A DNA stretch of 42,581 nucleotides from Planctomycetota bacterium (lineage in GTDB: Bacteria > Planctomycetota > UBA1135 > GCA-002686595). Below the pieces are notes generated by a model. The model did no database searches. It was not told the DNA's origin and saw only the letters and a list, made by a program, of their open reading frames with translations. Location of the stretch: the NCBI GenBank assembly GCA_029259595.1, contig JAJDEW010000042.1:1-42581 (forward strand). Reading direction: 5' to 3'. Shown here in pieces: positions 35,976 through 42,581 of this stretch (the first letter of the stretch is position 1; every line of letters starts with the position of its first letter). Both the position numbers and the translations under genes were made by a program.

Positions 35976-37037
35976 ATGAGAGAGGCTCCTGATCCCGGCC
36001 GAGGCACGGCCCCGCCCGAACCCGCGGGAGGCCGCCCGCGGCTCGCCCTCACGGTGGGGGATCCGGCCGGCATCGGAGGCGAGATCGTGCAGCGCGCGCT
36101 CGCGTCTTCCGAGGTGCGCGCGGAGCTCGCGCTGGTCGTGCTCGGACCGCGTGCCTTCCGTCCGCACGACATCGCGCTGGTCCGTGAACAGGACCTGGCA
36201 CAGCGGGCAGACGGCGCGGTCTGGGTCGACACGTCCGTCACGGACGTGCCCGCCTGGACTCCGGGGCGGCCGGATGCGGCTTCCGGACGCGAGGCCCTGG
36301 CCGCGCTCGCGTGCGGTGCGCGGTTGGCGCGCACCGGCGTGGTCGACGCGCTCGTCACGGCACCCGTTTCGAAGGAGGCCTTGCACCTCGCGGGTGAGCG
36401 GGTCGAAGGACAGACCGAGCTGCTCGGTCGGTGGGAGAACGAAGCCGCCCGTGGGGAGCGGCCTCAGGTCCAGGTCGAGATGCTGGCGGTGACCGGGGAC
36501 CTGCGCATCCTGCTCTTGACCCGTCACCGACCGTTGAAGCAAGCGCTCGAGGCGATTCGCTGTTCCGCGGTCGTGGCGCATCTCGAACTCCTCGCCCGTG
36601 GCCTGGCGCAGCTCGGCTTCGAGCGCCCGCGCCTGGCCCTGGCCGGTCTGAATCCGCACGCGAGCGAGGGCGGTCGCTTCGGGGACGAGGAGGCGCTCGA
36701 GCTCGAACCCGCCGTCGAGCGCGCACGCGCGGCCGGACTCGACGTCACCGGACCGGTTTCGCCCGATGCGGTCTTCGTGCGCGCGCTCGATGGCGAGTTC
36801 GACGGCGTGCTCGCGCTCTACCACGACCAGGCCTTCATTCCGATCAAGTTGCTCGGTCGCGAGCGCGGTCTCACCGTGCTCCTGGGACTTCCGTACCTGC
36901 GCGTGAGTCCTGCCCACGGCACGGCTTGCGACCTGGTGGGAACGGGGCGCGCCGATGCGACGCCGTTGATCCACGCCCTCGTGCAGGCGGCGCGCTGGAG
37001 TCAGTCCTTCGCGCCGCGTTCCAGCGCGTCCAAGTAG
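35976..37037 (+). CDS. pdxA: 4-hydroxythreonine-4-phosphate dehydrogenase
   Basis: PdxA oxidises 4-hydroxythreonine phosphate in the DXP-dependent vitamin B6 pathway. The 353-residue product has TVGDPAGIGGE, the zinc ligands in RHRPL, GLNPHASEGG and YHDQ, and the closing HGTACDLVGTGRAD. In the GHTE motif of E. coli PdxA (substrate contact) the His is Gln here (VEGQTELL, Gln146). The rest of the active site looks intact. The 3' end overlaps the convergent gene at 37001 by 37 bp. The start at ATG 35976 gives a 20-residue extension before the core. Confidence 0.92.
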   Translation: MREAPDPGRGTAPPEPAGGRPRLALTVGDPAGIGGEIVQRALASSEVRAELALVVLGPRAFRPHDIALVREQDLAQRADGAVWVDTSVTDVPAWTPGRPDAASGREALAALACGARLARTGVVDALVTAPVSKEALHLAGERVEGQTELLGRWENEAARGERPQVQVEMLAVTGDLRILLLTRHRPLKQALEAIRCSAVVAHLELLARGLAQLGFERPRLALAGLNPHASEGGRFGDEEALELEPAVERARAAGLDVTGPVSPDAVFVRALDGEFDGVLALYHDQAFIPIKLLGRERGLTVLLGLPYLRVSPAHGTACDLVGTGRADATPLIHALVQAARWSQSFAPRSSASK

Positions 37038-37552
37038 AGTCCTTCGGCCTGGGGGTGGCCGAGCTCCGTCGCCCGTCGGAAGGCCTCCGCCGCATCCCGC
37101 CACAACCCGGCGGTTCCGCCCGGCCAGGCGCTCTGTGGATCGAACTCGGCGTGGACGCGCAGGATGAGGCCCCGCTCGAACGCCAGGGTTTCGGGGTCCG
37201 CCACATGCGCCTCCCCGCGCGCGAGCACGGCGAGCGCGGTCTCGATCCAGGCCAGTCGCTCCTCGGCGCTTCCGCCGCGCTCGACCGAGGCGAGGAACAA
37301 GCCGATGTGCGAAGCGAAGAGCGCCCAGGCTTCCGAGCGCGATGGATCGAGGGCCAGAGCCGTCTCCGCCTGTCGGATGGCGTCACTCTGGGCGCCGGCG
37401 ATGCGCGCGTGCTGGAACCGGACCCAGGCGAAGTCGCTCGCCAGCCGGGCGAGCGGTCCGACGAGCACGCTGTCCTCGGCCCCTGGTGGCGCGCGCCGCG
37501 TTCCGAAGGCGGCGGCGAGAACGAACATCAAAAGCGCGGCAACGCGCCTCAT
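37001..37552 (-). CDS. Exported helical protein of unknown function
   Basis: A protein of 183 residues with a signal peptide (MRRVAALLMFVLAAAFG) and a mature part of Ala-rich helices. It has a TPR-like unit at about 60-90 (DAIRQAETALALDPSRSEAWALFASH) and a second near the end (AAEAFRRATELGHPQAEGLYLDAL). The ATG overlaps the permease stop by 4 bp, so it is the third gene of the ABC operon. It probably assists the transport complex from the periplasmic side. The 3' end overlaps pdxA (37 bp), unusual for convergent genes. Confidence 0.75.
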   Translation of the reverse strand: MRRVAALLMFVLAAAFGTRRAPPGAEDSVLVGPLARLASDFAWVRFQHARIAGAQSDAIRQAETALALDPSRSEAWALFASHIGLFLASVERGGSAEERLAWIETALAVLARGEAHVADPETLAFERGLILRVHAEFDPQSAWPGGTAGLWRDAAEAFRRATELGHPQAEGLYLDALERGAKD

Positions 37553-38673
37553 CCGAGTTCCCTTCCCGCGCGGGTCGCCCCGCCGAAAGCGAGCAGCGCG
37601 GCCAGTACGCTGGCGAGCGCCAGCGCCAGCGCGACGGGATCGGCCGGCGGAGGCACCAGGCCGTTTCCCACGTCCCGCCAGGCCAGAACGGCGTCCGCGC
37701 CGGGAAGCCGCCGCAGCAGGACCACCGCCGGACCGCGGGACACGAGCAAGATCCCGAGCGCGACCGTGGCGAGGAACGCGAGCGCGGGTCGCATCCAGGC
37801 GCCGAGCCCGAGTGCCAGGGCCGAGACCGCCGCGAGCGCGACGAGGATGCGCCAGGCGAGTCGGAAGGAGGCGGCGGCGGGCCCCGAGCTCGCGTGCAGC
37901 AGGGTGAGAGCGTCACCGGGCACCGCGACCAGAGCGTGTCCCCGCAGGCAGAGCTCGAGTTCGGCCGGGGCGAGCTGGTTCGGAAGCTCCAATACCCGCG
38001 GCCCCGTTCCGCTCACGCGCAGAAGTCGAGTCTCCACGAGTGCGCCATCGGCTGCCAGGATGCGGACCTCGAGCTCGGCGCTCGGACCGGAGCCCGAGAC
38101 CAGGACCGGCGCGAAGCCCAGGGCTCGGCCCGCGTCCCGCTGCGCCGCTCCGTCCGGCCCGGGGGACTTGGGGGACTCGAGGTCGAGGGGCAGGCGAACC
38201 GTTTGGCCGTCGTGGGCGAGCAGCACCGGAAGCGTCTCGAGGGCTCGCACGCGGCTCCAGGTCGTCGGCGCGGAGTCCCCGGTGCTCCGTCCTGGCTCGA
38301 GCCCGATCAACACGAGTCCGGCCGCGAGGGAAACCCACGCGATCTGAACCACGAGCTCGGACAGCGCCAAGCGGACCGCCGAGGCTCCACGCGGAGACAG
38401 GAAGAAGCGATCACGGTCGCGCCAGGTGGCGTGGACATGGGCACTGCGCCAGACGAGCAAGAGGCCGGTACACAGCGCGAAGGCCGCCCAGACCGCGGCG
38501 CGCGTCCAGCCCGCCCGCACGAAGGCCGCAACATCGTTCTCGTGTTGCCCCTCGAGCTCGAGCGAACGCAGGCTGACGAGGGCGAGCGCCACCGCGACGA
38601 AGGCGAGCTTCGGCCCGGGCGCGAGCCGGGTCCACGACAGTCGGCAGAACGATGCGAGCTCGCTCACGTTCAC
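37549..38673 (-). CDS. Membrane subunit of ABC system with central soluble domain
   Basis: A protein of 374 residues with about six hydrophobic segments: about 22-38, 58-76, 105-123, then 265-283, 285-308 and 345-365. A soluble, beta-rich domain of about 130 residues (about 124-255) lies between the third and fourth spans. The GTG start at 38673 overlaps the ATPase stop (GTGA). Position and topology fit an ABC permease, but no permease-family motif is recognisable. The large central domain could be periplasmic. Confidence 0.7.
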   Translation of the reverse strand: MNVSELASFCRLSWTRLAPGPKLAFVAVALALVSLRSLELEGQHENDVAAFVRAGWTRAAVWAAFALCTGLLLVWRSAHVHATWRDRDRFFLSPRGASAVRLALSELVVQIAWVSLAAGLVLIGLEPGRSTGDSAPTTWSRVRALETLPVLLAHDGQTVRLPLDLESPKSPGPDGAAQRDAGRALGFAPVLVSGSGPSAELEVRILAADGALVETRLLRVSGTGPRVLELPNQLAPAELELCLRGHALVAVPGDALTLLHASSGPAAASFRLAWRILVALAAVSALALGLGAWMRPALAFLATVALGILLVSRGPAVVLLRRLPGADAVLAWRDVGNGLVPPPADPVALALALASVLAALLAFGGATRAGRELG

Positions 38674-39515
38674 CCTGTCTCCGTTCGTGGTCGGCGGTAG
38701 ATCTCGAGCAAGGTCCGCTGGGCGGGTCCGCGCGACACGATGCGACCGCCCGCGTCGACGATGGAACGCTCGAGGAGGTCCAGGGCTTGCGGCGTGAGGC
38801 CTTCGAACTCGAGCCGCAGGCGTGCACCGGCGTGGACGAGGGCGTGCGGCGAATCGAGTGCCATGAGTCGTCCTTCGACCAGCACGGCCAGGCGTGCCAC
38901 GCGTTCGGCCAGGTCGCTCAGCGTGTGGGAGGAAAGCACGCACGCCGCGCCGCGGTCCCGGGCCTCGTCGAGCAGCTCGCCGAGGACGAGGTAGCCCGCC
39001 GCGTCGAGTCCGGCCGTCGGTTCGTCCAGAAGCACGAGATCCGGTCGGTGCACGAAGGCCTGGGCGAGTCCGAAGCGGCGCAACATGCCCTTGCTGAAGC
39101 TGCTCAGGCGTCGACGCGCGACGTGGTCGAGACCGACGCGTTCCAGCATCGCGTCGCACGCGAAGCCGGCCTTGTTCATGCGGGAGAGTCGTGCCAGGAG
39201 CAGGAGCGCGTCCCGGGCCCGGAGCTCGCCTGGAAAGGGCGAGTCCTCGGAGAGGTAGCCGATCCTTCGCCGTGCCGCGTCCGGGATTCCGTCCGCACCG
39301 AAGAGTGCGACCGTGCCCGAACTGGCGGACTCGATTCCGGCGGCGATCCGGAGCAAGGTCGTCTTGCCGGAACCGTTCGGTCCCACGAGCCCGAGGCATT
39401 CTCCGGGCTCCAGCGTGAGGCTGATGTCGTGAAGGACTTCCGTGCGGCCGCGGAGCCAACCGCGTGCAAAGGCCTTCGAGACGTGCTCGCAGGCGAAGGG
39501 GGATGGGCTGCCCAT
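38670..39515 (-). CDS. ABC transporter ATP-binding protein
   Basis: A protein of 281 residues with Walker A GPNGSGKTT, signature FSKGMLRRFGLAQAF, Walker B LVLLDEPTAGLDA and switch His in LSSHTLSDLAE. The signature begins FSKG instead of LSGG, a variation seen in ABC-2 type importers/exporters. It is the first gene of the minus-strand operon (with the membrane and exported proteins). The C-terminal 60 residues form an extra domain as in drug/polysaccharide ATPases. The cargo is unknown. Confidence 0.93.
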   Translation of the reverse strand: MGSPSPFACEHVSKAFARGWLRGRTEVLHDISLTLEPGECLGLVGPNGSGKTTLLRIAAGIESASSGTVALFGADGIPDAARRRIGYLSEDSPFPGELRARDALLLLARLSRMNKAGFACDAMLERVGLDHVARRRLSSFSKGMLRRFGLAQAFVHRPDLVLLDEPTAGLDAAGYLVLGELLDEARDRGAACVLSSHTLSDLAERVARLAVLVEGRLMALDSPHALVHAGARLRLEFEGLTPQALDLLERSIVDAGGRIVSRGPAQRTLLEIYRRPRTETG

Positions 39516-39627
39516 GTTCTCCGAGTATCCCGACCGCGGCGCCGAGCTACCAGCGGGATCGCGACGAAGCGAGTCGGCCGGCGCCGCCCGGTCGCGAGAG
39601 CGGGCCGAGATCGTTATCGTGACGCGG

Positions 39628-39948
39628 ATGTCGCCGTTTTCGCTGTCGTCTCTCTTCGGCTCGCGCGCACCCGAGTCCGGTGGGCCCGCCGTTGCGCTCG
39701 TGCTCTACACGAAGCCCGCCTGCTCCTTGTGCGACGCGATGAAGCGCGAGCTCGCGCGCGCGCGCGTGTCCCGTCCCTTCGAGCTCACGGAGGTCGACAT
39801 CGAGTCGGACCCCGAGCTGCTCGACCGCTTCGGTCTCTGCGTGCCCGTGCTCGAGATCGCCGGTCGCGTCGTCTTCGAGGGCAGGCTCAGCGCGGCCGAG
39901 TTCGAGCGGGTCTTCGAACGACTCGCGACGGGAGCGAAGCCGACCTGA
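39628..39948 (+). CDS. Glutaredoxin-like thiol protein
   Basis: A protein of 106 residues with a thioredoxin-fold core: VLYTKPACSLCDAMKREL has Cys32-x2-Cys35, then VDIESDPELLDRFG and the cis-Pro segment VPVLEIAGRVVFEG. The size and motif fit the glutaredoxin-like DUF836 group. It presumably acts in cytoplasmic thiol exchange; its target is not known. ATG 39628 is preferred over an in-frame GTG 9 bp upstream. It is divergent from the ABC operon (112-bp gap) and its stop shares one base with the FHA gene start (TGATG). Confidence 0.88.
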   Translation: MSPFSLSSLFGSRAPESGGPAVALVLYTKPACSLCDAMKRELARARVSRPFELTEVDIESDPELLDRFGLCVPVLEIAGRVVFEGRLSAAEFERVFERLATGAKPT

Positions 39949-40637
39949 TGGCCAGCCTCTTCGTCCTGAGCGGTCGCGACGTCGGTCGCTCCATCGAACT
40001 CTCCGACGAGACGACCTTCGGTCGCAGTCCCGAGTGCACCGTGCGGCTGAACGACCGCTCGATCTCCCGCAAGCATTGCAAGATCGAGCGCCGCGGAACG
40101 CGCTGGTTCGTGCTCGATCTGGGCTCGCGCAACGGCGTGCGCCTGAAGGGCGAGCGCGTGGAGGAGGCGGAGCTCGCCGACTACGACGAACTCCTCTTCG
40201 GTGAGCTGTCGGTGCGTTTCCGGGAGCAACTCGAGGCTCCCTCGGCGCCAGCGCCTCCCGCGCGCGGGGCTCCGACCGAGCCCCCGGACGTCCCTGCGCC
40301 AGCGGTGGACGTGGAAGCGTCTCCGCGCCTGCGGCTCGGGGGGACGGGGAGAGCACGACCGCTCGAGGACGAGTCGGAGATCGAGCTCGAAGAGGACATC
40401 GACCTCGGCGAGACGACGGTGCGCGACCCCGCGCCCGTGCGGAGCGCGGCGTTTGACGCAGCGAACGACGGGCGTGCGCGGATCCTGGCGGAGCGGCGCC
40501 CGGCGGGGATCTTGACGGGCGACCTCGAACAGCTGCCCTTCTGGATGCGCGCACTCTTGGTCCTGGTCGGGCTCGCGCTGGCCGGGCTCTGCGTCTGGGG
40601 TGCCTTTCGACTCGTTCTCGGGGCCCGCGGGGGCTGA
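39948..40637 (+). CDS. FHA-domain protein with C-terminal membrane anchor
   Basis: A protein of 229 residues. Residues about 1-95 are an FHA domain that binds phosphothreonine: FGRS (about 24-27), SISRKH (38-43), SRNG (60-63). A Pro/Ala/acidic linker (about 95-190) is followed by one hydrophobic segment (about 200-222) and a short tail, so the protein is tail-anchored with FHA in the cytoplasm. No Ser/Thr kinase or phosphatase is in the window. Coupled translation with the glutaredoxin-like gene is likely; a link in function is inferred only from this. Confidence 0.9.
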   Translation: MASLFVLSGRDVGRSIELSDETTFGRSPECTVRLNDRSISRKHCKIERRGTRWFVLDLGSRNGVRLKGERVEEAELADYDELLFGELSVRFREQLEAPSAPAPPARGAPTEPPDVPAPAVDVEASPRLRLGGTGRARPLEDESEIELEEDIDLGETTVRDPAPVRSAAFDAANDGRARILAERRPAGILTGDLEQLPFWMRALLVLVGLALAGLCVWGAFRLVLGARGG

Positions 40638-40738
40638 CGGGCCGCGGCAGCGGGAGTGTCGCGGGAAAGGGCTCGGGCTGATCGCCCTGGCACCGAAGTA
40701 CGTTCTCAACGGACTCTCGGGGCGCTACCGTGCGCTCG

Positions 40739-41437
40739 ATGAATCCTTCCCACTCCGAACTCCTCCCCGCGGTCGAGCTCGAACCCTCGTGCGGGGCGGA
40801 GTCTGCGCGGCACTCGGTGCTCTGGTTGCACGGGCTCGGCGCCGATGGGCACGACTTCGAGCCGATCGTGCCGGAGCTCGGGATCCCCGACGAAGCGGCG
40901 GTGCGCTTCGTCTTTCCGCACGCCCCCTCGCAGCCGGTCTCGATCAACATGGGGATGGTCATGCCGGCCTGGTACGACATCGTGAGCGTCGATCTCGGTC
41001 GCAAGCACGACGAGGCGGGCATCGAACGCAGCGCGCTCGCCCTGCGCGCCCTCATTCGCCGCGAGAACGAGCGGGGAGTTCCGAGCGAGCGCATCATCCT
41101 GGCCGGCTTTTCACAAGGCGGCGCGATCGCGCTGCACACGGGCTTGCGCTTCGAGGAGCCCTTGCTGGGGATCGTCGCGCTGTCGACCTACCTCGTGTGC
41201 GAGGAGCGGCTCGCGGAGGAACGCAGCGCGGCCAACGCGGGCGTCCCGATCTTCCAGGCCCACGGTACGCTCGATCCGATGGTCGTTCCCGAGCGCGGAG
41301 TCGCGGCGCGCGAGCGCCTGCGGGCCCTCGGCTACGGCGTGGATTGGCACGAGTACCCGATGCAGCATCAAGTCTGCGTCGAGGAGATCCAGGAGCTCTC
41401 GAAGTGGTTTCGAGCGCGTTTCGAGGCGGCACGATGA
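40739..41437 (+). CDS. Carboxylesterase/phospholipase-type hydrolase (PF02230-like)
   Basis: A protein of about 232 residues of the alpha/beta fold: WLHGLGADGHDF at the start, GFSQGGAIAL with the nucleophile Ser, HGTLDPMVVP with the acid Asp and YPMQHQVCVEE with the catalytic His. These match the YpfH/EstB carboxylesterase group, where PMGHSV usually appears at the His. It lacks a signal peptide, so it should hydrolyse small esters in the cytoplasm. ATG 40739 is used; GTG 40730, 9 bp upstream, is also in frame. The stop overlaps the methyltransferase start (ATGA). Confidence 0.9.
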   Translation: MNPSHSELLPAVELEPSCGAESARHSVLWLHGLGADGHDFEPIVPELGIPDEAAVRFVFPHAPSQPVSINMGMVMPAWYDIVSVDLGRKHDEAGIERSALALRALIRRENERGVPSERIILAGFSQGGAIALHTGLRFEEPLLGIVALSTYLVCEERLAEERSAANAGVPIFQAHGTLDPMVVPERGVAARERLRALGYGVDWHEYPMQHQVCVEEIQELSKWFRARFEAAR

Positions 41438-42255
41438 CGAAGACGACTTCAGGTTACCTCCACGGCTTCACACCGGCGGAACGCGAACGCCTCCTCCGCC
41501 AAGCGCGCTTCGTCGAGCACCGCGTTCACGACCGACTGCCCTTTCGGCGCTCGAAGAACTTGCTCGAGATCGGGTGCGGGGTCGGTGCCCAGACCGAGAT
41601 CCTCCTGCGCCACTTTCCCGACCTCTTCGTCACGGGCATCGACCGCTCGAGCTCGAACCTGGATTTCGCGCGCTCGCGGATGGCTTCGATTCCGTGGACG
41701 GAAGGCCGCTTCGAGTTCCATGAGGCCGACGCGGCGCGCCTCCCGTTCGAGGCCGAACGCTTCGACGCGGCCTTCTTGTGCTGGATCCTCGAGCACGTGG
41801 GCGACCCGATGCGCGTCCTCTCCGAGACGCGCCGCGTGCTGTCTCCCGGGTCCCCGATCGTCGTGACCGAGGTCCAGAACGCGACCTTCTTCATCGACCC
41901 CTACAGCCCGCACACGCTCGGCTACTGGATGGCATTCAACGACCACCAGCTCGAAATCGGCGGCGATCCGTTCGTCGGCGCGAAGCTGGGCAACCTGCTC
42001 CAGGCGGTCGGCTTCCGCGACATCACGACCGAGGTGCGCTCGATCCATCTCGACAACCGCAACCCCGGGGAGCGGGCGGAGTTCCTGGCGTTCTGGACCG
42101 AGCTCTTGCTGTCGGGCGCGGAAGGGCTGCGCGAAGCCGGCAAGGTCTCCGACGACACGGTCGCGGCCATGACGGAGGAACTCGAGCTCGTCGCCCACGA
42201 TCCGAACGCGGTGTTCTTCTACGCCTTCGTGCAGGCGCGCGCGCGCGTGCACTAG
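41434..42255 (+). CDS. Class I SAM-dependent methyltransferase
   Basis: A protein of 273 residues with a SAM-binding glycine motif LLEIGCGVGAQTE (about residues 43-55), an acidic loop in GIDRSSS, DAARLPFEAERFDAAFLC and WILEHVGDP. The pattern is that of UbiE/MenG-like small-molecule methyltransferases. The substrate is not indicated. It is coupled to the esterase gene by an ATGA overlap. Its stop TAG lies inside CTAG at 42252-42255, where the palindromic repeat copy 3 begins. Confidence 0.9.
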   Translation: MTKTTSGYLHGFTPAERERLLRQARFVEHRVHDRLPFRRSKNLLEIGCGVGAQTEILLRHFPDLFVTGIDRSSSNLDFARSRMASIPWTEGRFEFHEADAARLPFEAERFDAAFLCWILEHVGDPMRVLSETRRVLSPGSPIVVTEVQNATFFIDPYSPHTLGYWMAFNDHQLEIGGDPFVGAKLGNLLQAVGFRDITTEVRSIHLDNRNPGERAEFLAFWTELLLSGAEGLREAGKVSDDTVAAMTEELELVAHDPNAVFFYAFVQARARVH

Positions 42256-42426
42256 CAACGAGCAGCCTGATGAAGAGTCATCCGGCGCGCTGCACGCGTC
42301 CGGAAAGCCCGGCCGGCACACGAGAGCCTCGCCGAATCGACCGCTTCGCCTGCGTTTTCTCGCACCCGCCGGGCCTCCCGGTCCCATGCATCGCATCCGA
42401 AGCACTTTTTCATCAGGCTGCTCTAG
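42252..42426. repeat. Palindromic CTAG-flanked repeat, copy 3
   Basis: Between CTAG at 42252-42255 and CTAG at 42423-42426. It starts AGCAGCCTGATGA at 42261 and ends TCATCAGGCTGCT at 42410-42422, giving terminal inverted repeats of about 18 bp with one missing A on the left. The left CTAG holds the stop codon of the methyltransferase gene. It is in the same orientation as the other copies and shares its right CTAG with copy 4. Confidence 0.9.
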
Positions 42427-42581
42427 CAGCTTGATGAAAAAGTCATCCGGCGCGCTGCATGCGTCCGGAAAGCCCGGCCGGCACACGAGAGCCTCGCCGA
42501 ATCGACCGATTCGCCTGCGTTCTCGCGCACCTGCCGGGCCTCCCGGTCACATGCATCGCATCCGAAGCACTTTTTCATCAG
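42423..42581. repeat. Palindromic CTAG-flanked repeat, copy 4 (ends at window edge)
   Basis: It begins at the CTAG shared with copy 3 (CTAGCAGCTTGATGAAAAAGT) and runs to the window end, which falls right after CATCAG (42581). The central palindrome is the best preserved: GAATCGACCGATTC is a 6-bp stem around an AC turn. Its first 131 comparable bases equal the window start (1-131). Confidence 0.9.

Overview
The window is very GC-rich bacterial chromosomal DNA with strongly G/C-biased third codon positions. Gene ends are tightly packed: many ATGA, GTGA or TTGA stop/start overlaps. It encodes many secreted or membrane proteins, two ABC-2 type transport systems, an ECF-type sigma factor with a zinc-finger partner, FG-GAP/ASPIC-UnbV and TPR proteins, a FliK/FlhB-like pair and FabI. 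This suggests a free-living Gram-negative bacterium with a complex envelope. A planctomycete-like lineage is my best guess, but it is an inference from overall character; there is no rRNA or other marker gene. I found no tRNA, rRNA, CRISPR array or full-length transposase gene.

Layout: (1) 1-148, the truncated copy of a palindromic repeat. (2) 208-5535, minus strand: hybrid histidine kinase, alpha/beta hydrolase, and a protein made of six tandem PKD/K319-like repeats. (3) 5695-6396, solitary DNA methyltransferase. (4) 6412-13736: a Gld-like export operon (ATPase, permease, GldG-like and DUF4340-like proteins) flanked by two secreted acidic paralogues. (5) 13819-14592, fabI. (6) 14928-19095: three-gene operon ending in an NtrC-like regulator that lacks the sigma-54 contact loop. 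(7) 19096-19549: strongly structured non-coding DNA. (8) 19550-23928: GT-C-like membrane enzyme and queA, converging on an arsM-like methyltransferase and thiE. (9) 24053-28878: FG-GAP/ASPIC protein, TPR protein, zinc-ribbon protein and queG. (10) 29172-31728: sigma factor, cytoplasmic zinc-finger/TPR partner and exported protein in one operon. (11) 31850-35728: stand-alone GspE-N-like protein, glpK, and a FliK/FlhB-C pair. (12) 35976-42255: pdxA, a second ABC system, glutaredoxin-like and FHA proteins, esterase and methyltransferase. (13) 42252-42581: two tandem copies of the palindromic repeat.

Recognised metabolism covers queuosine synthesis (queA, queG), thiamine (thiE), pyridoxal phosphate (pdxA), fatty acids (fabI), glycerol use (glpK) and probable arsenite methylation. 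The most unusual items are four features. First, the roughly 170-bp palindromic element flanked by CTAG is inserted at two stop codons and bounds both window ends. Second, the NtrC-like protein has no GAFTGA loop. Third, the 19-bp perfect inverted repeat and hairpin cluster at 19139-19550 has a minus-strand terminator. Fourth, the orphan FliK/FlhB-C pair follows a hairpin-rich leader. All homology calls are from reading motifs, not from database searches.
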